Source of the DNA: Thiotrichales bacterium | GTDB taxonomy: Bacteria; Pseudomonadota; Gammaproteobacteria; Francisellales; CACEW01 | NCBI GenBank assembly: GCA_947476405.1 | Contig: CANJQG010000062.1 | Coordinates: 1 to 8,397, forward strand | DNA length: 8,397 bases | Direction of reading: 5' to 3' | Shown: positions 1 to 6,509 of the stretch, one piece after another | Layout: each line of letters begins with the position of its first letter | Position numbering within the stretch: the stretch's first letter is position 1 | Position numbers and translations under genes: made by a program | Notes under the pieces: generated by a model | The model's input: the letters and a program-made list of their open reading frames with translations, nothing else | Told to the model about the DNA's origin: nothing | Database searches by the model: none

Positions 1-218
1 CAGACCCTGTTGCGCCTTTTACCAATAATCAGGCTGAGAACGATCTGCGTATGACGAAAGTACATCAGAAAATATCCGGCTGTTTTAGGTCAAATGACGG
101 CGCTTTAATCTTTTGTCGGATCAGAGGCTATCTCTCCTCCTGTCGCAAAAATGGCGTTAATATGACCGAGGCGCTAACCCTCTTGTTTCAAGGAAAGATG
201 CCTGACTTTGTTTATTAA
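1..218 (+). CDS. IS66-family transposase (TnpC), C-terminal fragment cut by window start
   Basis: An open frame begins at base 3 and runs 71 codons to a TAA at 216-218; the gene starts outside the window. The visible piece matches the end of the IS66 DDE transposase domain. The segment PFTNNQAENDLRM holds the NNxxE motif whose Glu (about residue 12 of the fragment) is the third acidic catalytic residue. It is followed by KVHQKISGCFRS and RIRGYLSSCRKNG, both typical of the family, and a short tail ending MPDFVY. The protein would catalyse cut-and-join transposition of its own element. The frame reaches its stop intact, so this end shows no decay. The orientation is the same as the IS66-type ORF starting at 8332. 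Family assignment is firm; whether the whole element is intact cannot be seen. Confidence 0.9.
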   Translation, partial: DPVAPFTNNQAENDLRMTKVHQKISGCFRSNDGALIFCRIRGYLSSCRKNGVNMTEALTLLFQGKMPDFVY

Positions 219-343
219 TCAATCTAATTTGGTGAATCGTTACAAAATTTCAACAGGACAATTACAAATGTTACCTCGTCATTGAACATGTTTCTCTATT
301 TCAATATACCCCGAATTATACCACCTTGCAACTTGGATTTGGG

Positions 344-368
344 TGAACTTAGGCGAACGACTGTGAAC
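344..368. repeat. Phased array 1: three YGAAC pentamers at 10-bp steps
   Basis: TGAAC occurs at 344-348, CGAAC at 354-358 and TGAAC at 364-368, so the starts are exactly 10 bp apart. The bases between units vary, which suggests protein-contact sites on one face of the helix rather than a slipped tandem repeat. No ORF covers this region. The function is not known from sequence. Integrase arm-type sites or a regulator array are possible. Confidence 0.6.
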
Positions 369-385
369 GATTAACTTGCTTTTAC

Positions 386-402
386 GCCTTATTTTATAAG
401 GC
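386..402. repeat. Small hairpin between the two phased arrays
   Basis: GCCTTA (386-391) and TAAGGC (397-402) form a perfect 6-bp stem with a 5-base loop. On the plus strand it is followed by only a short T-rich stretch (TTTAT); on the minus strand no U-tract follows. It is therefore at best a weak terminator for transcription leaving the IS66 fragment, and not a convincing one for the tRNA. Confidence 0.35.
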
Positions 403-406
403 TTTA

Positions 407-431
407 TGAACTTCCTTGAACTTACCTGAAC
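407..431. repeat. Phased array 2: three TGAAC pentamers at 10-bp steps, next to the tRNA 3' end
   Basis: TGAAC occurs at 407-411, 417-421 and 427-431, again with exactly 10-bp spacing. Units one and two share the longer form TGAACTT. The array ends nine bases before the CCA end of tRNA-Arg at 440. It copies the geometry of the array at 344-368. A single further TGAAC lies at 283-287. The position directly beyond a tRNA 3' end is where tyrosine-integrase attachment regions usually lie; that link is inference. Confidence 0.65.
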
Positions 432-439
432 AACATCAC

Positions 440-516
440 TGGCGTCCTGGGGCGGATTCGAACCGCCGACCTGCCCCTTAGGAGGGGGCCGCGCTATCCA
501 GCTGCGCCACCAGGAC
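440..516 (-). tRNA. tRNA-Arg (anticodon CCT)
   Basis: Read from 516 down to 440, the gene is 77 nt with an encoded CCA. The acceptor stem GTCCTGG pairs fully with CCAGGAC. The D stem is GCGC/GCGC with a loop containing GG. The anticodon stem GCCCC/GGGGC carries the loop CTCCTAA, giving anticodon CCT (480-482 on the plus strand), which reads AGG arginine codons. The T arm is GGCGG-TTCGAAT-CCGCC, and the discriminator base is G. All stems are perfect, so the gene looks functional. It sits alone, transcribed away from the tssA-like gene, with its 3' end facing the phased repeats and the IS66 remnant. Confidence 0.97.
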
Positions 517-527
517 TTTAAGCCTTC

Positions 528-556
528 AGTCTAGCCAAAAACAATGCACTTGAAAA
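528..556 (-). promoter_or_regulatory. Putative sigma70 promoter of tRNA-Arg
   Basis: On the minus strand TTTTCA (556-551) and TAGACT (533-528) are separated by 17 bp. The predicted transcript start is near 521, about five bases before the mature tRNA 5' end at 516. The two hexamers match consensus at 4 of 6 positions each, so the spacing and location carry the call. Its -35 lies on the same bases as the -35 of the divergent promoter for the tssA-like gene. Confidence 0.45.
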
Positions 557-578
557 GAGACCGCACATCAAATATAAT
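550..578 (+). promoter_or_regulatory. Strong-looking sigma70 promoter of the tssA-like gene
   Basis: TTGAAA (550-555) and a perfect TATAAT (573-578) are 17 bp apart, which is close to the ideal vegetative promoter. Transcription would start near 585, giving a leader of about 25 nt before the ATG at 610. The -35 region overlaps the -35 of the oppositely directed tRNA promoter. Confidence 0.7.
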
Positions 579-609
579 AAACAAACAGATCACTTAAGGT
601 TCTTTTATT

Positions 610-1710
610 ATGGATATATTACAAAAAAGCTACCCGATTGCCCCAGATCAAATCGCGATGACGTACCTGGATGACTATATTTTGCTAGAAACCGAACATC
701 AAAAACACCAATCATTATATGGGGAAAAGCCCGATTATCCTTTAATTTTACAAAAAAGCAATAGCCTATTTTCAGAAGGAAGCGGCCATTTTTTGGTGAT
801 CATGAGCGCCAGCAATGCAATGCTTCAGATACGCGGCTGGGCTGGATTTTCGGATAGTTTACTTTTTTTAAATCGCATTTTTTCAGAGCACTGGAACAAG
901 CTGTTTCCTTCAGTAGAACGCCTGAAAGGCCGCGTACAAATGCTGGATTGGCTGATTGCACGCTGGCAGCAATTTATGGAGACCCACCCCACTCAAAATC
1001 TTAGCCCTGACTTTTTGCATCAAATACTGACAGGGCTCAATCACTTACAGAAAATCCTGAATCAATTTTGTGGCAATGAAATCAATCTCCTCACCCTGAT
1101 CAAGCCACTTCAAAGCGCTGAAATTCGCCTTTCAACAGAAAAAACATCCCGCGAAGCCCAACAAAAATCTGAACAAGAAAGGCTTGAAAAACAAGCTTTA
1201 GAGGCGACTTTAGATCAGCATAGCAAAGCCATTAGCCAGGAAGAATATTTAAATCAACTTCATCCCGAAGACCTCTATATCTATGCAAGAAAACGCCTTT
1301 CATCGGAATATTTAGCCCGCCTGAACGACGAATCACAACGCTATGCTATTTTTAAACATCACCGCGCCATGCTTTGGTGGGGCCCAGAACAAACACCTAA
1401 ACCCTTTGACTGGGAGGCATTTAGTGTGGCGCTCCATTTAAAAGCAGAAGAAAATTGGCTGTCAGCCTGCATTGCATTTGAAACTTTATTTTTGAATCAA
1501 CCCCTCTTTTTAGATTTACAATATCATCTTTGCGATTGCTTGGAATTATTGGAAGCAGACCCTTCTTTACTCAAAATGCTGAAAAAAGAGTGTCAGGAAT
1601 TTTGCAGAGAACATCCTGAATTAGCGCAAACTAAAATGACCCCTAAAATACCCTCAGCAAATAAACAAACTCGCGCCTACTTTGAATTATTTCAAGTTGA
1701 TGGAGAATAA
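610..1710 (+). CDS. TssA-like type VI secretion protein (ImpA N-terminal domain)
   Basis: A 366-residue cytoplasmic protein with no signal peptide or membrane segment. Residues about 18-120 resemble the ImpA_N domain of TssA proteins: an early acidic stretch (YLDDYILLETEH), a helical middle, then GWAGFSDSLLFLNRIF and HWNKLFP followed by the RVQMLDWLIARW helix. Residues about 170-205 are rich in Glu, Lys and Gln and probably form a coiled coil. The C-terminal part (about 220-340) is helical and carries a PFDWEAFSVAL...LDLQYHLCDCLE stretch like the VasJ-type tails of TssA. Known TssA proteins cap or organise growing T6SS sheath/tail complexes at the baseplate. The ATG has AAGG 10 bases upstream and a near-consensus promoter. 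No other T6SS gene is in the window, so this is an orphan here, perhaps one member of a dispersed system. The family call rests on pattern recognition, not on catalytic residues. Confidence 0.65.
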   Translation: MDILQKSYPIAPDQIAMTYLDDYILLETEHQKHQSLYGEKPDYPLILQKSNSLFSEGSGHFLVIMSASNAMLQIRGWAGFSDSLLFLNRIFSEHWNKLFPSVERLKGRVQMLDWLIARWQQFMETHPTQNLSPDFLHQILTGLNHLQKILNQFCGNEINLLTLIKPLQSAEIRLSTEKTSREAQQKSEQERLEKQALEATLDQHSKAISQEEYLNQLHPEDLYIYARKRLSSEYLARLNDESQRYAIFKHHRAMLWWGPEQTPKPFDWEAFSVALHLKAEENWLSACIAFETLFLNQPLFLDLQYHLCDCLELLEADPSLLKMLKKECQEFCREHPELAQTKMTPKIPSANKQTRAYFELFQVDGE

Positions 1711-1722
1711 AAATAAAGGAAA

Positions 1723-3351
1723 TTATCCACCCAAGGCCATATTCACAGACTCAAAAAGCGTTGGATTATCTTGATAATCAATTGGCACTTCAATCAAGAC
1801 CGGCCCTGTTTGTGCAAGGGCTTTTTTCAGCGTCGGGAGAAGCTCCGCTGCACTGTTAATGCGATAACCGATGGCGCCAAAACTTTCAGCAAATTTGACA
1901 ATATCAACATAGCCTAATTTAACTGCTGAATCCCGCTTATACTTGATGAGCTGCTGCTCGCGAACCATATCATAATAACCATCTACCCAGACAATATGGA
2001 CACAATCCATTTTTTCCCGCACCGCTGTTTCTAATTCTGCCGCAGAAAATAAAAAACCCCCATCTCCTGAAATAGAAATGACCTTTTCACCTGGGCGTGC
2101 TAAGGTCGTTGCCATTGCCCAAGGCAAGGCAACCCCTAAAGTTTGCTGACCATTACTAAATAATAAACGATGGGGCTCAAAACACAGCAGATACCGTGCC
2201 AACCAAATATAATGACTGCCAATATCACACGTAATTGTCATATTCTGATCAAAAATAGATTCCAAGGCATGAATAAAGGTCCGTGGATGAATGGGCATAT
2301 TGCGGTGCCCTGGCTGAAGCATAACGCCGGGCGCCACAAAAGAATGTGATTGATTAACCGTAATATGGGGCGCCAACGCGACTATATTTGCGGCAATATC
2401 TCCTAAAATTTCGCATTTCGGCTGATATGCCAGATGAATATCAGCAGGTTGATAATCGAGATGCAAAATGATTTTATCTTGCGCTCCATTCCAGGCTTCA
2501 GGATCATATTCTACCGCATTAAAACCCACCATTAAAACAACATCTGCGGAATCCAGCAATTGATCTCCTGGTTGATTTCTAAAAAGACCCACCCGACCCG
2601 CAAAAAGATGTAGCAAGTCTTTTGATAAAGCGCCCGCTGCTTGATAAGTTGAAATCACAGGAAAAGGATGGATTTTCAGCAAGTCACGCAATGCTTGCGT
2701 ATTTTCAGGACGACTGGCCTCCATCCCTAGAAAAAGAATGGGCCGTTTAGCTTGGTTCAGCAAAGCAGCGGCCTGTCTAATCACCACAGTGGGCGCAGCA
2801 CCGAAAAGAGAGCTGGGAGGAGGAGCGGGTGCAACAATCTCGGTTAACTCCGCACCGACATCTTGCGGCAAACTCATAAAAACAGCGCCCGCACGCGGCA
2901 AGACCGCCATACGAAAAGCATTCATGATCATCTCAGGAATATTTTCAGGTGCAAGGATCTCCATTTGTGCCTTGGTCACACCGGCCATAAGCTTCAAATT
3001 GTCTGTACTTTGATGAGACTCCTTCAACTTCATATTTAGAGGCACATTACCCCCAATTGCGACAACGGGATCCCCCTCAGTTGTTGCCGTTAAAAGCGCA
3101 GTCGTTAAATTGCCCACTCCAGGGCCAGAGGTAACCAAAACGACACCCGGCCTACCTGTAATTCGACCGTAAGCTGCGGCCATAAATCCTGCATTTTGCT
3201 CATGGCGGCACAAAATCATGCGAATTGGACTATCCAATAAGGCATCAAAAACCAGATCAATCTTAGCACCAGGCAAGCAAAAGATCACCTCTACACCTTG
3301 TGAAACCAAACAATCCACCAATAATTTTGCCGCTTTTTGTTTCAATGCCAT
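1723..3351 (-). CDS. alsS: Acetolactate synthase, catabolic (AlsS/BudB-type), ThDP-dependent
   Basis: A 542-residue enzyme that condenses two pyruvates to 2-acetolactate with loss of CO2 in the cytoplasm. The N-terminal pyrimidine-binding domain has LPGAKID (26-32) and the RHEQNA segment (49-54), whose Glu51 would activate thiamine diphosphate, plus VTSGPGVGN (73-81). The ThDP-binding motif GDGGF (429-433) and Asp457 in VWVDGYYDM supply the metal ligands. GFNAVEYDP (277-284) replaces the RFDDR-type FAD motif of anabolic enzymes, and GLFRNQPGD and the tail PIDYQDNP closely resemble Klebsiella BudB and Bacillus AlsS. The length is slightly below those enzymes (about 560-570). No regulatory subunit, acetolactate decarboxylase or ilvC is adjacent. 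GGAGA seven bases before the ATG supports the start. It ends 12 bp from the convergent tssA-like gene. It could feed acetoin/butanediol overflow metabolism or, if no ilvBI exists, branched-chain amino acid synthesis. Confidence 0.9.
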   Translation of the reverse strand: MALKQKAAKLLVDCLVSQGVEVIFCLPGAKIDLVFDALLDSPIRMILCRHEQNAGFMAAAYGRITGRPGVVLVTSGPGVGNLTTALLTATTEGDPVVAIGGNVPLNMKLKESHQSTDNLKLMAGVTKAQMEILAPENIPEMIMNAFRMAVLPRAGAVFMSLPQDVGAELTEIVAPAPPPSSLFGAAPTVVIRQAAALLNQAKRPILFLGMEASRPENTQALRDLLKIHPFPVISTYQAAGALSKDLLHLFAGRVGLFRNQPGDQLLDSADVVLMVGFNAVEYDPEAWNGAQDKIILHLDYQPADIHLAYQPKCEILGDIAANIVALAPHITVNQSHSFVAPGVMLQPGHRNMPIHPRTFIHALESIFDQNMTITCDIGSHYIWLARYLLCFEPHRLLFSNGQQTLGVALPWAMATTLARPGEKVISISGDGGFLFSAAELETAVREKMDCVHIVWVDGYYDMVREQQLIKYKRDSAVKLGYVDIVKFAESFGAIGYRINSAAELLPTLKKALAQTGPVLIEVPIDYQDNPTLFESVNMALGG

Positions 3352-3378
3352 ACTGGATTCTCCATTTTATTCTTATCA

Positions 3379-3407
3379 AAAATAGCATGCTCTAATTTTT
3401 TTCACAA
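3379..3407 (-). promoter_or_regulatory. Candidate promoter of the acetolactate synthase gene
   Basis: TTGTGA (3407-3402) and TATTTT (3384-3379) are separated by 17 bp on the minus strand; each hexamer matches consensus at 4 of 6. An 8-bp palindrome AGCATGCT (3384-3391) abuts the -10 inside the spacer and could be an operator half-site, or could be chance. The call is weak, because the region is AT-rich and other placements are possible. Confidence 0.35.
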
Positions 3408-3412
3408 GGCGC

Positions 3413-3441
3413 TTTACATTTTTTTTAAACCTCGTTATATT
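3413..3441 (+). promoter_or_regulatory. Sigma70 promoter of the cold-shock-domain gene
   Basis: TTTACA (3413-3418) and TATATT (3436-3441) lie 17 bp apart, each one base off consensus. The transcript would start near 3448, leaving only about 30 nt before the ATG at 3478. This is too short for the long structured leader that gives E. coli cspA its cold induction. An AAGGA ribosome site at 3468-3472 sits five bases before the ATG. Confidence 0.65.
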
Positions 3442-3477
3442 ATACTTTAGGCTTTAATCAATAAGGTAAGGATCGTT

Positions 3478-3690
3478 ATGTCAGAAAGAAAAACCGGTGT
3501 TGTCAAGTGGTTCAACAACAAAAAAGGCTTTGGATTTATTGAACAGGAAGGCGGAGAGGATATTTTTGCGCATTACAAAAGTATTCGAGGCGATGGCTTT
3601 CGCACTTTAAATCAAGGCGAACGCGTTGAGTTTATCATCATTGATGGCCCCAAAGGCTTGCAAGCGGATGATATTACGCTCGTCGAGTAA
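3478..3690 (+). CDS. Cold-shock-domain nucleic-acid-binding protein (CspA family)
   Basis: A 70-residue single cold-shock domain of usual family length. The opening GVVKWFNNKKGFGFIE contains RNP1 (KGFGFI, about residues 16-21). RNP2 appears as DIFAHY (28-33), a variant of the common VFVHF, with Tyr in the last aromatic position. The domain finishes with the expected GPKGLQADDITLVE strand. Members bind single-stranded RNA or DNA and act as RNA chaperones or antiterminators; which paralogue this is (A, C, D or E type) cannot be told from the sequence. The short leader and near-consensus promoter suggest constitutive rather than cold-triggered expression. Its last 17 bp overlap the end of queA on the other strand, and no terminator is visible after its stop. 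Confidence 0.92.
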   Translation: MSERKTGVVKWFNNKKGFGFIEQEGGEDIFAHYKSIRGDGFRTLNQGERVEFIIIDGPKGLQADDITLVE

Positions 3691-4699
3691 AAATCAACAT
3701 TGCATCCCCATAACTAAAGAATCGATACTGCTCCTGAACCGCTAATTCATAGGCTTTTCGCATTAAATCATAGCCCGAAAAAGCAGCGATCATCATCAGG
3801 AGAGACGATTTTGGCAAGTGAAAATTGGTAATCATCGCATCAATCACCTTAAACTTAAAATCAGGGTAGATGAAAATATCTGTTTCACCCAAATATTCAT
3901 GCAGCGGCCCCATTTTGGCGACGGACTCCAAAGTGCGTGTTGCGGTTGTCCCCACTGAAATCACACGACTTCCACGCGCTTTGGCCTCATTAATCGCATC
4001 TACTGTGGCTTGAGGCAAAAAAATCAGCTCACTATGCATGACATGCTCAAGAATATTTTCAACTTTCACGGGTTGAAATGTCCCCGCGCCCACATGCAGC
4101 GTGACATACGCAAACTGAACGCCTTTTTTTTGCAATGCGGCGAGCGTTTCTGCATCAAAATGCAGGCCTGCTGTCGGCGCAGCAACTGAACCTTCATGCT
4201 TGGCATAAACCGTTTGATAGCGCTCTTGATCCATCACCTCATCTGGTCTTGCGATATAAGGTGGCAAAGGGATATGACCCCATTTTTGCAACACTTCTGC
4301 TAAGGAATACGGGCTGGTCAATTGTAATTGATACAGGCGCTCATGATTCAATACCGTGAAAAAAGTCTGCTCATCTAAAAAAGTAAGATGACCGGGCTTG
4401 ATATGACTCGCTTTGACATGCGCAAGGAGTAGATCTGGCGCTAAAATACGCTCAATCAAAATTTCCACTTTTCCACCAGTTTGTTTTCGTCCCAATAAAC
4501 GAGCAGGAATCACACGGCTGTCATTAAAAACCAGCAGATCACCCGAATTTAAAAACTGTGGCAAATCATAAAAATGCTGATGCACAATGCTTCCAGAAGC
4601 CTGATCCAAAACCATCAAACGACTCTGAGAGCGCCGCTCCAGCGGATAATGCGCAATGCGCTCAGGCGGCAAATCATAATCGAAATCAGAAAGCTTCAC
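3674..4699 (-). CDS. queA: S-adenosylmethionine:tRNA ribosyltransferase-isomerase QueA
   Basis: A 341-residue enzyme (E. coli QueA 356) that transfers and rearranges the ribosyl group of SAM onto preQ1 at position 34 of GUN-anticodon tRNAs, yielding epoxyqueuosine. Family blocks are all present: FDYDLPPERIAHYPLE at the start, LLVFNDSRVIPARLLG (55-70), GSVAAPTAGLHF (170-181), TLHVGAGTFQPV (200-211), VGTTATRTLES (249-259), NFHLPKSSLLMM (292-303) and YRFFSYGDAML (325-335). The start is GTG, chosen because it opens the conserved N-terminus exactly, lies two bases after the prmB stop, and has GGAGG ten bases upstream. It is the last gene of the murJ-ribF-prmB-queA run and ends inside the convergent cold-shock gene. 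The usual partner tgt is not in the window. Confidence 0.96.
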   Translation of the reverse strand: MKLSDFDYDLPPERIAHYPLERRSQSRLMVLDQASGSIVHQHFYDLPQFLNSGDLLVFNDSRVIPARLLGRKQTGGKVEILIERILAPDLLLAHVKASHIKPGHLTFLDEQTFFTVLNHERLYQLQLTSPYSLAEVLQKWGHIPLPPYIARPDEVMDQERYQTVYAKHEGSVAAPTAGLHFDAETLAALQKKGVQFAYVTLHVGAGTFQPVKVENILEHVMHSELIFLPQATVDAINEAKARGSRVISVGTTATRTLESVAKMGPLHEYLGETDIFIYPDFKFKVIDAMITNFHLPKSSLLMMIAAFSGYDLMRKAYELAVQEQYRFFSYGDAMLIFTRRA

Positions 4700-4701
4700 G
4701 A

Positions 4702-5613
4702 TTATAAATCCTCCGCTTTGAGCAGAAACACACCTTCTCCACCTCGTTCAAAATCAAGCCAAACAAAAGGCAGATTCGGGAAAGCCGCCTCTAAAGCAGG
4801 CTGACTATTACCGACTTCAACAATCAATAGCCCCTCGGGCTGAAGATGCAACTTTGCTTTCTCTAAAATTTCACGCACGATATCCAAGCCATCATCCCCG
4901 GCAGCTAAAGCTAAGGTGGGTTCATGATGAAACTCATCTGGCATGGCCTTTAAATCTTTAAGATCTACATAGGGCGGATTACTGATGATCAGATCATATT
5001 TTTCGTCTTTTAAGGCAGAGAATACATCTGATTCTAAAATACGAACCCGTTCATTAAGCTCATAATCATCTACATTATGATGCGCAACTGCCAAAGCGGC
5101 CCTTGAAATATCGAGCGCATCGACATGGGCCGCGGGAAAAGCAAGCGCACTCAGAATCGCAAGACAGCCGCTTCCTGTGCATAAGTCCAAAATATGCGTG
5201 ACGGATTCAGGATGAAGCAACCAAGGCTCAAAATGTTTTTCAATCAATTCCGCAATCGGTGAACGAGGGATTAAAACACGTTCATCAACATAAAACTGCT
5301 GACCGCCTTGATAAGCCTGCTTTAAAAGATAAGCCGTCGGAATTTTTTGAACGCCTCGCTGATAAAGCAAATTAACCAAGTGATGATGCTCAGCGGGCGT
5401 CACGCGCGCATTCAGCAGCAACTGTGGTGGTAAATCTAATGGCAAGTGCAAAGCCCCTGCAATTAACCACCAAGCCTCGTCTTTGAGATCATCCGTCCCG
5501 TGCCCCAAAAATACTTTTTTGGTCGCGAGCGTGCTGATCCCAAAACGAAAAAAATCACCGATGGTGGTAAATTCCGCTGTGGCTGTAAGAAAAGCATCTA
5601 TCGTATTGGGCAT
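4702..5613 (-). CDS. prmB: Ribosomal protein L3 glutamine N5-methyltransferase PrmB
   Basis: A 303-residue SAM-dependent methyltransferase (E. coli PrmB 310) that methylates a glutamine of ribosomal protein L3 during 50S assembly. The N-terminal helical substrate domain includes VFLGHGTDDLKDEA (34-47) and IPTAYL (91-96). The Rossmann domain has the SAM-binding DLCTGSGC (143-150), the acidic ALDIS (166-170) and the catalytic NPPY (212-215), which holds the target glutamine amide. FYVDERVLIPRSPIAELI, with PRSP rather than the PRPxTE of PrmC, together with VFLGHGTD, assigns it to PrmB instead of the release-factor enzyme PrmC or a HemK relative. AGGAG sits six bases before its ATG, inside the end of ribF; the two genes overlap by 16 bp, which suggests coupled translation. 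Confidence 0.94.
   Translation of the reverse strand: MPNTIDAFLTATAEFTTIGDFFRFGISTLATKKVFLGHGTDDLKDEAWWLIAGALHLPLDLPPQLLLNARVTPAEHHHLVNLLYQRGVQKIPTAYLLKQAYQGGQQFYVDERVLIPRSPIAELIEKHFEPWLLHPESVTHILDLCTGSGCLAILSALAFPAAHVDALDISRAALAVAHHNVDDYELNERVRILESDVFSALKDEKYDLIISNPPYVDLKDLKAMPDEFHHEPTLALAAGDDGLDIVREILEKAKLHLQPEGLLIVEVGNSQPALEAAFPNLPFVWLDFERGGEGVFLLKAEDL
4710..4714 (-). promoter_or_regulatory. Ribosome binding site of queA (supports GTG start)
   Basis: GGAGG lies within the last codons of prmB, ten bases upstream of the GTG at 4699-4697. It is the only good Shine-Dalgarno near the conserved QueA N-terminus and so fixes the non-ATG start. Confidence 0.7.
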
Positions 5614-6509
5614 TTTAACTCCTGTTTAGCATGAATAACATCTTGTGCAATCTGGACCACTAATTCGGGCAATGAAGCAAATTTTTTCTCATCTCGCAGT
5701 TTCGCAATAAATTCAATGCTCACACGCTGCCCATATACTTCCTGATGATAATCAAAAATATGTACTTCTAACAGTGGATGAACAAGCGGATTAAGGCTGG
5801 GACGTCTACCCACATTGGCGACGCCGTACAAGATCGCATCTCCCAGACCTTTTATTTTTACAGCATAGACTCCCGCCAAAAGCATATTCGGCCTAAGCCC
5901 CATGTTCAAGGTAGGGAACCCCAAAGTGCGCCCGCGTTTCAAGCCATGCAAAACCTTGCCTGTCACCGTATACCCATGCCCCAATAATTGCTGAACCTGT
6001 TTAAAATTCCCCTGCAAAAGTGAAGCCCGAATCAAGGTACTGCTGACCCGCTCTTGATCCGCTATCAAAAAAGGAACTTGATGGACAAAAATCCCTGCTT
6101 TTTCAATGTCCTCACGCGCGCCCTGACGTTGGCAACCAAACCGAAAATCCGGCCCAACGACCAGTGCTTTTAGGCCTAATTTATTGTGGAGAATCGTGTG
6201 AATAAATTGCTCGGGGGTCCATTGCGAAAAAGTTTGGCTAAAATGAATCAGCAAAACATAATCTAAGCCCATTTCTTGCAAGACTTTCAACTTATCGGCC
6301 AGAAGAAAAATCCGCCGGGGCGCTTCGGCAGGCGTACAAAAACGCTCTTTGGGATGCGGCTCAAACAAAATGACACCTCGCGGACCCGGCAATGCTCGCA
6401 ATGCCTGCAAGAGCGCCTGATGCCCAAGATGCACGCCATCAAAATTGCCCATGGCCGCCGCCCCACCTGGCTTCATTTTTTGTGTCGATAAAGGAATAAA
6501 GTGAATCAA
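5598..6509 (-). CDS. ribF: Bifunctional riboflavin kinase / FAD synthetase RibF
   Basis: Makes FMN from riboflavin and ATP, then FAD from FMN and ATP. With the TTG start at 6509-6507 the protein is 303 residues (E. coli 313). The N-terminal adenylyltransferase domain shows GNFDGVHLGH (21-30), LFEPHP (48-53), VVGPDFRFG (117-125) and the SST segment (156-158). The C-terminal kinase domain shows GRTLGFPT (193-200), GVANVGRRP (229-237), LEVHIFDY (247-254) and LRDEKKFASLPEL (271-283). The open frame continues upstream to an ATG at 6629, but that stretch lies inside murJ in another frame and does not resemble RibF. TTG gives the expected 20-residue lead into GNFDGVH and shares two bases with the murJ TGA, with GAGGAG ten bases before it. 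An ATG at 6476-6474 is the alternative start but lacks a ribosome site. The stop overlaps the prmB start. Confidence 0.94.
   Translation of the reverse strand: MIHFIPLSTQKMKPGGAAAMGNFDGVHLGHQALLQALRALPGPRGVILFEPHPKERFCTPAEAPRRIFLLADKLKVLQEMGLDYVLLIHFSQTFSQWTPEQFIHTILHNKLGLKALVVGPDFRFGCQRQGAREDIEKAGIFVHQVPFLIADQERVSSTLIRASLLQGNFKQVQQLLGHGYTVTGKVLHGLKRGRTLGFPTLNMGLRPNMLLAGVYAVKIKGLGDAILYGVANVGRRPSLNPLVHPLLEVHIFDYHQEVYGQRVSIEFIAKLRDEKKFASLPELVVQIAQDVIHAKQELKCPIR

Noticed and set aside
226..243. Possible right terminal inverted repeat of the left IS66 element, ending CGTTAC
   Set aside because: IS66 ends often begin GTAA, which fits on the reverse strand, but no clear matching copy was found ahead of the right-hand IS66 ORF (only a gapped partial match near 8211-8226), so the boundary is unproven.
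1711..1722. Shared bidirectional terminator between the tssA-like and acetolactate synthase genes
   Set aside because: Only 12 bp separate the stops and no stem-loop with a T-tract is present there.
2738..3013. Plus-strand open frame inside the acetolactate synthase gene, and similar frames opposite queA, ribF and murJ
   Set aside because: They are antisense shadows of conserved genes with no family features or ribosome sites of their own.
3656..3665. 10-bp palindrome GCTTGCAAGC near the end of the cold-shock gene
   Set aside because: No T-tract on either strand and it encodes normal conserved residues, so it is not a terminator for either gene.
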